NCBI GenBank assembly: GCA_019247245.1
Contig: JAFAPF010000292.1
Location: 1-7,859 of the forward strand
Direction: 5' to 3'
DNA: 7,859 nt
Origin: Rubrobacter sp.
GTDB lineage: Bacteria > Actinomycetota > Rubrobacteria > Rubrobacterales > Rubrobacteraceae
The notes under the pieces were generated by a model. The model was not told the origin of the DNA, made no database searches, and was given only the letters and a program-made list of their open reading frames with translations. Each line of letters starts with the position of its first letter. The first letter of the stretch is position 1. The position numbers and the translations under genes are program-made. Below are positions 1 to 5,337 of this stretch, one piece after another.

Positions 1-248
1 ACATAAGCCCCGAGGTTCTGGAATTCCGGGCTACCCCTGAGGCCTTAGAGAGGATAGCTCGCAGAGTCGCAAACACAGCCGACGGCGTTGACCACCTCGG
101 AGAGACACTCATCGTCTATACCGCGGACTCAGACATCGTAGCGCAGAAGGTTAAGGAGTCCGGCGTTCCAGTTGATAATACCCTATACCGGCAAGCGACC
201 CTTGAGGATGTTTTCCTAAAGCTCGCGGGCAGGAGATTGGTGGATTGA
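1..248 (+). CDS. ABC-2 type exporter ATP-binding subunit, C-terminal end (partial)
   Basis: This is the last 81 or so codons of an ABC transporter ATPase that runs in from the left edge; the readable frame begins at base 3 and ends at the TGA at 246-248. The visible part is the C-terminal regulatory region, so the Walker A, signature and Walker B motifs lie outside the window. The diagnostic stretch is the end, ATLEDVFLKLAGRRL, which closely matches the 'LEDVFL.LTGR' ending of drug and lipooligosaccharide exporter ATPases (DrrA/NodI/CcmA type). The stop codon overlaps the ATG of the next gene, a permease, as TGATG. Translational coupling of the two subunits is therefore likely. In the cell it would sit on the cytoplasmic face of the membrane and power export through that permease. 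The substrate cannot be told from sequence. Confidence 0.86.
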   Translation, partial: ISPEVLEFRATPEALERIARRVANTADGVDHLGETLIVYTADSDIVAQKVKESGVPVDNTLYRQATLEDVFLKLAGRRLVD

Positions 249-1051
249 TGGATCCCATAAGGATACCGTCGCCGCGCGGAGCATTCCGGGTCTGGCAACG
301 TAACGCGACCATCTTCCGCAAGCACTGGAAGACCATCATGTTTCCAAATTTCTTCGAGCCTTTGTTGTACCTGACGGCCTTAGGCTTGGGGCTAGGTACG
401 TTCATCCGCGCGGGCGGTATACACGGCTTGACGTACCCACAGTATATAGCGCCGGGCCTATTGGCGAGTAACGCCATGTTCGCGGCCTCTTTCGAGAGCA
501 CGTTCAACACTTTTATAAGGCTAAAGGTTGCGCGCATCTACGATGCCATCGTAGCTACGCCGGTAAACGCCGAGGATATCGTAGCTGGGGAGTATTTGTG
601 GGCAGGTACAAGAGCAGCGCTATACGGAACAGGATTTTTGGTGGTGATCACGGCTTTAGGGTTCGCGTTCTCGCCGGAGGCACCACTGGTCTCTTCCTCG
701 TGGGCGCTCCTTATCCCGCCGTTGTTGCTCCTTGTCGGAGTTATGTTCAGCGTAACAGGCACGTTGTTCACCAGCCTGATCTCGAGCATTGACCTCTACT
801 CCTACTACTTCACGCTTGTAATTACACCACTTTTTCTGTTCTCTGGGATCTTCTTTCCCGTAGAGGACTTCCCATCCCCGGTGCCTCAAATCGCCTGGTT
901 TACACCCTTGTACCATGCGGTGAACATCTGCCGGGCTTTGGCCACCGGACCTTCCTTGCATGCGCTCGTAGACGTGGCTTGGATCCTAATCTTCGCCGGC
1001 GCCCTGTCGCTCCTACCGGTTCATCTTATGCGTAAGCGGCTCATTAGTTAG
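248..1051 (+). CDS. ABC-2 type transporter permease (NodJ/DrrB-like)
   Basis: A 267-residue integral membrane subunit of an ABC exporter (ABC2_membrane family). After a short cytoplasmic segment with W-x-RN and FRKHWKT comes MFPNFFEPLLYLTALGLGLG, typical of the NodJ branch. About six membrane helices follow, at roughly residues 30-52, 64-83, 113-138, 146-173, 180-200 and 238-258. Two other family marks are visible: YDAIVATPVNAEDIVAGE in the cytoplasmic loop, and LFLFSGIFFPVEDFP followed by WFTPLYHAVNICRAL before the last helix. I chose the ATG at 248, which overlaps the upstream TGA; an in-frame TTG at 245 is the alternative. GGTGG lies four bases before the ATG, and AGGAG lies further up. 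Length is normal for the family. With the upstream ATPase it forms an exporter, possibly for a drug, lipid or polysaccharide; I cannot name the substrate. Confidence 0.93.
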   Translation: MDPIRIPSPRGAFRVWQRNATIFRKHWKTIMFPNFFEPLLYLTALGLGLGTFIRAGGIHGLTYPQYIAPGLLASNAMFAASFESTFNTFIRLKVARIYDAIVATPVNAEDIVAGEYLWAGTRAALYGTGFLVVITALGFAFSPEAPLVSSSWALLIPPLLLLVGVMFSVTGTLFTSLISSIDLYSYYFTLVITPLFLFSGIFFPVEDFPSPVPQIAWFTPLYHAVNICRALATGPSLHALVDVAWILIFAGALSLLPVHLMRKRLIS

Positions 1052-1056
1052 CCCGG

Positions 1057-1105
1057 TATCAGGTAATTAGCAACAAGAACACGGGCATAAAGTCAAAACC
1101 TGATA
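1057..1105. repeat. Inverted repeat in the spacer after the ABC genes
   Basis: TATCAGGT at 1057-1064 is exactly complementary to ACCTGATA at 1098-1105, an 8-bp stem with a 33-base loop. A competing pairing exists between GCCCG (1051-1055) and CGGGC (1082-1086), the latter inside that loop. Just outside the stem, CCGG at 1053-1056 could also pair with CCGG at about 1114-1117, across a bulge. There is no T-run after the stem, so it is not a standard intrinsic terminator. It could be a 3'-end structure for the ABC mRNA or a protein site; neither can be decided here. Confidence 0.4.
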
Positions 1106-1153
1106 GATGAAAACCGGTCAACAGACGCGTCAAATACTGATTACTCGCAGCTC

Positions 1154-1162
1154 TGCTACGAT
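1154..1162 (+). promoter_or_regulatory. Extended -10 promoter for the GNAT gene
   Basis: TGC followed by TACGAT (1157-1162) is an extended -10 element. The upstream -35 is weak; TACTGA at 1135-1140 is the best candidate, with a 16-base spacer. Eight bases separate the -10 from the ATG at 1171, so transcription would start at or within a base or two of that codon. Confidence 0.5.
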
Positions 1163-1170
1163 TGCCGGAG

Positions 1171-1797
1171 ATGCCAGACAAACCTTTTATAGTACGGCCA
1201 GCGGAGCCTCAAGAGGATCCAGTGATCGCCGGCCTCGTGGTCGAGGGGTTTCTTGACAAGTTCCGTCCGATCTTCGGACAGCGGATGGATCAGTCAGTCA
1301 AGATCATGGAGAAGTGGGTACGTATGGAGCACTCTTTTGGGGGCGTCTCCTCCTTCGTGGTTGAAAGCTCCACTTCATCAGAGATCACAGCCAGCGTTGG
1401 GATCCGTATTAGGGATTCCGACACCGACGTCCTCGCACGGGGTTTCTGGAAGGCCCTGCGACAGGATCTGGGTTTCCTACATGCCTCTTGGACCACGATC
1501 TTGCTCTCCTACCCCCACTATACTGCCAGCTCTTCCGAAGCTTATGTGGAACGCCTTGTTGTTACCCGTGAGCACCGGCACCAGGGCATAGGCCGAGCAT
1601 TACTAGAGGCAGCGGAGTCTTTGAGCCGCGAGTCCGGCAAAGATACCATAGGCCTTCACGTCAGCGACAGCAACCTTCCCGCTCTCAAACTTTACGAAGC
1701 TTACGGCTATCAGGAGATATCCCGCCAGCGCTCGCTCCTCACCAGATACTTTCTTGGCATTCGTGACTGGCTGTACCTACAGAAAAAACTAAGGTAA
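1171..1797 (+). CDS. GNAT-family N-acetyltransferase
   Basis: A 208-residue acetyltransferase of the GNAT fold, which would move an acetyl group from acetyl-CoA to an amine on an unknown acceptor. The acetyl-CoA pyrophosphate-binding loop (motif A) is clear: VERLVVTREHRHQGIGRALL has the R/Q-x-x-G-x-G pattern, with Q-G-I-G-R at residues 138-142. Motif B follows as NLPALKLYEAYGY (168-180). Residues 1-125 carry the acceptor side and include a long insert, about 85-118, which makes the protein longer than a minimal 150-residue GNAT. I prefer the ATG at 1171 over the in-frame TTG at 1162. The TTG overlaps the likely -10 box and has no ribosome site, whereas the ATG lies eight bases past that box and could be leaderless. 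The gene stands alone and converges on the hydrolase gene, with only 37 bases between the stops. Confidence 0.9.
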   Translation: MPDKPFIVRPAEPQEDPVIAGLVVEGFLDKFRPIFGQRMDQSVKIMEKWVRMEHSFGGVSSFVVESSTSSEITASVGIRIRDSDTDVLARGFWKALRQDLGFLHASWTTILLSYPHYTASSSEAYVERLVVTREHRHQGIGRALLEAAESLSRESGKDTIGLHVSDSNLPALKLYEAYGYQEISRQRSLLTRYFLGIRDWLYLQKKLR

Positions 1798-1834
1798 GCA
1801 TTCCCCGGAAGATGTTATGCAACCCCGTTCGAGA

Positions 1835-3259
1835 TCAGGAACGCGGCGGCTCCTTTTGCGGGCCTTCGAAGTCCACGTCTTCGTCGTGCTCCTGAGGATC
1901 CACCTCGGGAGAACGTTCCCAAGATCGGGATTCTTTTAAGGATTCAGGCCACTCGAAGAGATCTTTCGGCATTTCGGGCAACGGCCTACCTACATCGCTC
2001 CCGTTCCCAGCACGATCTGCGTGGTCCTGTATACCCCTTGCAGCGTCTTCCCCAGCGGTCGTATCAGCAACCCGTGCCGAGTGCTGGTCGGAGGTGCCAT
2101 CGTCGTGTAGACCTTCTGCACTACCAGGATCATGGCTATGCAATGGGTAGCTATCATCATTGGGGGTGATGGACGAAAGGCTGTCGTTTGCCTTCGCAGC
2201 GCCAGGTTCAGAGCCCCTGGGCTCGGTAGGCGCAGGAGAGGGTGATCCTTCGGTCGCTTCCGTCACGTCTTCCCCGATCACCTCCTCCGGGGACTCGGTA
2301 ACAGTGTCGAAGTAGCGGGAGTCACCAGTCAGGAAAGCGAGGACTTGTGCGTTGAACTCATCGGCGCGCTCAAGCATTGGTAGGTGTCCGCATTCATTCA
2401 AGAATGCAACCTCAGCTGAGACGCGCTGAGTCCAGTCAGTAGCAGCCTGAGGGTCCACGATCTGGTCCTCCTCCTGAGCTATGACGAGAACGGGGATCTT
2501 CACAATGCCAGCCTGGCGGACAATCCTATCCCGTGAGATCTCGCGTCGCATTACATCTAAGGTCTTGGCGACTGCCGCCGGGGTAGATTTCCCCGCGTCT
2601 TCTACCACCTCCTCGGTAAGATCCTCGGGGTCAAGAACGAATGGGAGCATCCAGAGCCTGCGCAGAGGTTTAATTAAGCGCCCTAAAGAATAAAAAACGG
2701 GTCCTACGACAGGCAGGGTGGTGAGCCAGAGAAGGGTGGGTAGGTCTATCTGGTCCTCTTTAGCCGGTGTGGCGATAAGAACGAGCCGACCTACCACGTC
2801 CGGGTGATCAGCGGCGAGCTTCACGGCAATGGCTCCCCCAACATCGTGTCCGACCACGGCAGTTCGCGTGAGACCAAAGTGGGCGCAGAAAGCGTACAAC
2901 AGGCGGCTGCCGTGGCGAACCCCATAGCCCGAAATAGGCTTGTCGGAATCCCCGAACCCAGCGAGATCGGGTATGTAGACGGTAAAACGCTGAGCCAGGC
3001 GGTCCGCGAGCTGCTCCCAGATCCTCCCTGAAGTGAGCCAGCCGTGCACGAGCACTACCGGTGGGCCCCCTCCGGTGACCCGATAGCGGATCCAATTTCC
3101 CTCAAGCTCTAGATATTCCATGTCGCGGGCGTTCTCTACCTTGTAGGTCATCCGCCCCAGCACTACCGAGGCCACGACAAATACACCGGCGAGCAACAGA
3201 ATCATGATGAGAACGAAGCTCATAAACGAAATAATAACCCAATAGGCACACCTGGACAC
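1835..3259 (-). CDS. Membrane-anchored alpha/beta hydrolase with acidic C-terminal tail
   Basis: A 474-residue protein in three parts. Residues 8-35 form one hydrophobic helix, probably an uncleaved signal anchor. Residues 47-312 are an alpha/beta hydrolase domain: oxyanion region VLVHGW (69-74), nucleophile elbow VVGHDVGG with Asp139, likely acid Asp265, and catalytic His292 in ECGHLPMLE. An Asp at the elbow is typical of epoxide hydrolases and haloalkane or fluoroacetate dehalogenases rather than Ser esterases. The substrate cannot be assigned, and a cap-domain Tyr pair was not identified. Residues 313-474 are a low-complexity tail rich in Asp, Glu, Ser and Pro that is absent from ordinary members (about 280-320 residues). 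The GTG at 3259 is used because a TATAAC box ends eight bases before it; ATG codons at residues 13 and 19 are alternatives with no ribosome site. It lies 62 bases after the AI-2E-family gene on the same strand. Confidence 0.92.
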   Translation of the reverse strand: MSRCAYWVIISFMSFVLIMILLLAGVFVVASVVLGRMTYKVENARDMEYLELEGNWIRYRVTGGGPPVVLVHGWLTSGRIWEQLADRLAQRFTVYIPDLAGFGDSDKPISGYGVRHGSRLLYAFCAHFGLTRTAVVGHDVGGAIAVKLAADHPDVVGRLVLIATPAKEDQIDLPTLLWLTTLPVVGPVFYSLGRLIKPLRRLWMLPFVLDPEDLTEEVVEDAGKSTPAAVAKTLDVMRREISRDRIVRQAGIVKIPVLVIAQEEDQIVDPQAATDWTQRVSAEVAFLNECGHLPMLERADEFNAQVLAFLTGDSRYFDTVTESPEEVIGEDVTEATEGSPSPAPTEPRGSEPGAAKANDSLSSITPNDDSYPLHSHDPGSAEGLHDDGTSDQHSARVADTTAGEDAARGIQDHADRAGNGSDVGRPLPEMPKDLFEWPESLKESRSWERSPEVDPQEHDEDVDFEGPQKEPPRS

Positions 3260-3267
3260 CTAGAGGG

Positions 3268-3273
3268 GTTATA
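3268..3273 (-). promoter_or_regulatory. -10 box in front of the hydrolase gene
   Basis: On the minus strand TATAAC (3273 to 3268) is one base from the TATAAT consensus. Eight bases separate it from the GTG at 3259, so the transcript could begin at the start codon. No good -35 is seen at 16-18 bases. The nearest purine-rich block, GGAGG, is about 25 bases before the GTG, too far to serve as its ribosome site. Confidence 0.45.
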
Positions 3274-3321
3274 AAAGAGGTGCCTCCGGACACTTTATGA
3301 GAGAAGCCACCCGACAGGATA

Positions 3322-4416
3322 TTAGGAGCGAGGTGTCGATGTTGGCTCTTCGCGTTCGGGTAATTGGGCGGCTCTGGGAGAAGGTACGGCCCCTAAAGGT
3401 TTAACATAGAGCTCGTCGAGCAGGACCGTGACGACGGCCGCGATAGGAACAGCGAGGATTACGCCTGGGAACCCCAAAAGGTCGCCCATGGCAAGGACGG
3501 CCAGTATTACCATTACTGGGTGAAGCTGTACGCTCCTCGCCATGACCATCGGTGAGATGAGGTGCGCTTCTATCTGGTGTATCGCCACGTAGATAACTAT
3601 AACAACGAGAGCCTTGGTTGGACGGTCGGCGAAGGCAACGAGGGTAGGAGGTACAGCTGATAGGATCGGACCGAAGAACGGCACTATCTCCAAGACTCCA
3701 GTGACAACAGCGAAGGTGAAGGCATACTCAATGCCGAGGGTTGAGAGACCGATCCAGGTGAGGACAGCAACCAAGACCATCGCTGCGATCTGGCCGATGA
3801 TCCATCCTGAAACTCGCTCCCTTATAAGCCTGAGGATCTGCTCGACCCGCTCCCTTCTGGGTGGAGGGAACAGCGCGAGCACCCCATTAACCAGCGGTCG
3901 CGGGTTGGAGACCATGTATAGCGCCATCACCACAGCACCAATAGCCTGCAAGAATAGACTCGCTCCGCGGGTGGTTATACTCCAAAGCTCCCCAGCCCTT
4001 TGTATGACTTCTTGGATGGCGGCGGTGAGGTCAAAATTTGCTGCGGTCCCAGAAGTGGATCCGCCGAGACCCGGGTAGCTCTCGCTAAAATCTTGGACGT
4101 ACTCCTGGACGTTGTGGACCACACCAGGGGCTTGAGCCAGGAAGTCTTCACCCTGACCCAAAATCACCGGTATGACGATGTAGCCTAAAAGGCTAAGCCC
4201 CACGATCACGCCGACCAGGACCACAAGCAACGCTAAAAAGCGCGGTAACCGTAAACGGACAAGCAAGTTCACCGCTGGATCGAGGATCAATGCTATGAGC
4301 AGCGCTAGCGCAAGAACCTCAAGAACACCAACGAGTTTGTAGATCAGGAGTCCCCCAGCTATGATGAGCCCGAGAACGAGCGCAAACCGCACCGGCTGGA
4401 GAAGGCTCGGGCCCAC
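3322..4416 (-). CDS. AI-2E/PerM-family transporter
   Basis: A 364-residue polytopic membrane protein of the AI-2E transporter family (formerly UPF0118, PerM/TqsA-like). About eight membrane spans are visible: two near residues 11-45, one at 60-86, one at 152-169 after a soluble loop, then 205-223, 228-262, 268-283 and a closing pair at 298-335. Family signatures include ILDPAVNLLVRLRLPR (44-59), GIEYAFTFAVVTGVLEIVPFFGP (228-250), HQIEAHLISPMVMAR (280-294) and LGFPGVILAVPIAAV (314-328). Members have been linked to autoinducer-2 export, and others act as Na+(Li+)/H+ antiporters, so the cargo should not be inferred from the family name. The GTG at 4416 is the first start after an in-frame TAG at 4432-4434; the ribosome site is weak (AGGCGA). 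Only 27 bases separate it from the upstream membrane-protein gene, so co-transcription is likely. Confidence 0.95.
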   Translation of the reverse strand: MGPSLLQPVRFALVLGLIIAGGLLIYKLVGVLEVLALALLIALILDPAVNLLVRLRLPRFLALLVVLVGVIVGLSLLGYIVIPVILGQGEDFLAQAPGVVHNVQEYVQDFSESYPGLGGSTSGTAANFDLTAAIQEVIQRAGELWSITTRGASLFLQAIGAVVMALYMVSNPRPLVNGVLALFPPPRRERVEQILRLIRERVSGWIIGQIAAMVLVAVLTWIGLSTLGIEYAFTFAVVTGVLEIVPFFGPILSAVPPTLVAFADRPTKALVVIVIYVAIHQIEAHLISPMVMARSVQLHPVMVILAVLAMGDLLGFPGVILAVPIAAVVTVLLDELYVKPLGAVPSPRAAQLPEREEPTSTPRS

Positions 4417-4443
4417 CGGGTCGCCTAACCCCTAAAGCACCCC

Positions 4444-4737
4444 TCAGCCGCCCCAGCGACTGTTTACACACCGCCGAGTTATGAAGGAGGCTATAAGCGT
4501 CGAAACCAAGGAGAAGCTCGCTTTAAGGAGCGCTTCCTTCACATCGTCCCATACGCTATGCTCCTCGGGCTCATCGATGATTCTGCCGGATATACGGCTC
4601 GCCAGCAAGTACGCTACCCCTGTCGACAAGATCGTGATGGCCCGTTTCTGCGTGTAATCGTGCGCCGCCCCATCCTTCCTCTTTTGGGCTCGCGCAACCC
4701 TCGGACCTCGTTCTCCGGCCTCCGGCACATGGCACAC
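4444..4737 (-). CDS. Small two-helix membrane protein, unknown function
   Basis: The convincing part is the C-terminal 70 residues. A hydrophobic helix (AITILSTGVAYLLASRISG) is followed by an acidic linker (DEPEEHSVWDDVKEA) and a second hydrophobic helix (LLKASFSLVSTLIASF) ending in ITRR. This helix, acidic W-containing linker and helix layout resembles DUF4235-type actinobacterial proteins, but I cannot confirm membership. The start is uncertain. The open frame extends back to a GTG at 4842, but that would overlap the preceding gene by 32 bases and run through a likely -10 box, so I give the GTG at 4737; a GTG at 4728 is also possible. An ATG at 4751, in another frame, has a better start context and may mark a frame break, discussed among the findings. 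The gene sits between a small soluble protein gene and the AI-2E-family gene, all on the minus strand. Confidence 0.55.
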   Translation of the reverse strand: MCHVPEAGERGPRVARAQKRKDGAAHDYTQKRAITILSTGVAYLLASRISGRIIDEPEEHSVWDDVKEALLKASFSLVSTLIASFITRRCVNSRWGG

Positions 4738-4760
4738 CGTCGATAGTTCATTTTGGAAGG

Positions 4761-4766
4761 ATTCTA
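4761..4766 (-). promoter_or_regulatory. Possible internal -10 box before the small membrane-protein gene
   Basis: TAGAAT on the minus strand (4766 to 4761) lies nine bases before the ATG at 4751 and about 23 before the GTG at 4737. No good -35 is visible (TTCTAT at 4790-4785, 18-base spacer, is poor). It may be an internal promoter of the minus-strand operon. Confidence 0.3.
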
Positions 4767-4810
4767 TCCTAAATAGAGATCGGGATAGAACAGCGCACCC
4801 CTGCCGCTTT

Positions 4811-5143
4811 CTAACCAACGCCTCGATTGGGTACGAGGCCACTTAAGTGATAGAGCCTTTCCAATTGGGTGCGCAGAATACTGCGCCCATAGAGGTCGGC
4901 GTAGCAGTCCACGCAGTAGAGAACCTCGTCGGGGCGTCCGGGGTGCAGGTCGTACTCCGTCATGAAGTCCAAAAGCTCCCGGAAGCCTTCACCGATCTGA
5001 TCCACGAACTCCGAGAACGAGATCCTACCCATGATCAAGCGCTCGCAGGCCTCAGAGGTCTCGAGTTTCCCTAGCCGACGGTTGGTGTGCCTGACTATGA
5101 GACCCGGGATGATCTCTTGGACGTCTAACTCCTCCTTCGCCAC
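4811..5143 (-). CDS. Small soluble protein of unknown function with CxxC
   Basis: A 110-residue protein that I do not recognise. It has no membrane segment or signal peptide. Residues 1-60 are charged and predicted helical, with an EACERLIMGRISFSEFVDQI stretch (31-50). Residues 59-66 (DFMTEYDL) lead to a CVDC motif at 77-80, followed by a helix, YADLYGRSILRTQLERLYHL. Together with Cys33, the CxxC could bind a metal or be redox-active, but three cysteines alone do not prove a zinc site. The start is well supported: GTG at 5143 is preceded by GAAAGGGG with a five-base spacer, and a TTTACA-17-TAGACT promoter lies about 80 bases upstream. It is the first gene of the minus-strand block that continues with the small membrane protein and the AI-2E-family gene. 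Base composition and ribosome site support a real gene. Confidence 0.75.
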   Translation of the reverse strand: MAKEELDVQEIIPGLIVRHTNRRLGKLETSEACERLIMGRISFSEFVDQIGEGFRELLDFMTEYDLHPGRPDEVLYCVDCYADLYGRSILRTQLERLYHLSGLVPNRGVG

Positions 5144-5205
5144 TACGGCCCCTTTCTAGCCCTGTGAAACGAGTTGTTCCCATTTGATCCCCTACTTATC
5201 CTCGT

Positions 5206-5225
5206 CCGGCAACCCCCGAAGCCGG
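5206..5225 (-). promoter_or_regulatory. Hairpin at the 5' end of the small-protein transcript
   Basis: CCGGC (5206-5210) and GCCGG (5221-5225) form a 5-bp GC stem with a 10-base loop. On the minus strand it falls right at the predicted transcription start of the 110-residue protein gene, so it may be a 5' stabilising stem. It has no adjoining T-run, which argues against a terminator. Confidence 0.35.
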
Positions 5226-5232
5226 TTTGTAG

Positions 5233-5261
5233 AGTCTACGTATTTTCACTCATTTTGTAAA
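5233..5261 (-). promoter_or_regulatory. Promoter for the minus-strand operon
   Basis: Minus-strand TTTACA (5261 to 5256) matches five of six -35 consensus bases. It is followed after exactly 17 bases by TAGACT (5238 to 5233), which matches four of six -10 bases. The predicted start near 5226 gives a leader of roughly 80 bases before the GTG at 5143. The palindrome at 5271-5290 lies just upstream of the -35. Confidence 0.55.
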
Positions 5262-5270
5262 GCTTTCATC

Positions 5271-5290
5271 GTATGCCCTGAAGGGTATAC
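5271..5290. promoter_or_regulatory. 20-base palindromic operator candidate in the divergent region
   Basis: GTATGCCC (5271-5278) and GGGTATAC (5283-5290) are inverted copies around the centre TGAA; all eight positions pair if one G-T wobble is allowed. It overlaps the putative ndh -10 box (5286-5291) and sits about ten bases upstream of the -35 of the opposite operon, so a bound repressor could block ndh and also affect the other side. The A/T-flanked CCC...GGG half-sites resemble CsoR/CstR/FrmR-type operators, but the regulator is not in the window. Confidence 0.5.
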
Positions 5291-5291
5291 T
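5286..5291 (+). promoter_or_regulatory. Putative -10 box for ndh
   Basis: TATACT is one base from TATAAT. The -35 is poor; TTTCAT at 5264-5269, with a 16-base spacer, is the best candidate. The predicted start near 5298 gives a leader of about 40 bases. The box lies inside the right half of the palindrome, as expected for a repressed promoter. Confidence 0.4.
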
Positions 5292-5337
5292 CGTCCCAAG
5301 CGATAAGAAGATACGAACAGCGTGACAGAAACGACCA

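Noticed and set aside
1798..1850. Terminator between the converging GNAT and hydrolase genes
   Set aside because: Only a 5-bp CGTTC/GAACG stem (1826-1830 with 1839-1843) with no T-run on either strand, and it runs into the end of the hydrolase gene.
3277..3290. GAG-GCAC-CTC followed by TTTT on the minus strand as a terminator of the AI-2E-family gene
   Set aside because: The stem is only 3-4 bp; the T-run is better explained as part of the region leading into the hydrolase -10 box.
3102..3293. Minus-strand frame of 63 codons overlapping the start of the hydrolase gene
   Set aside because: Out of frame with the hydrolase anchor and catalytic domain, and with no coding features beyond the overlap.
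3614..4078. Open plus-strand frame of 154 codons inside the AI-2E-family gene
   Set aside because: It lies antisense to a clear membrane-protein gene, has no start signal and gives a low-hydrophobicity, Arg/Thr-rich product typical of an antisense shadow.
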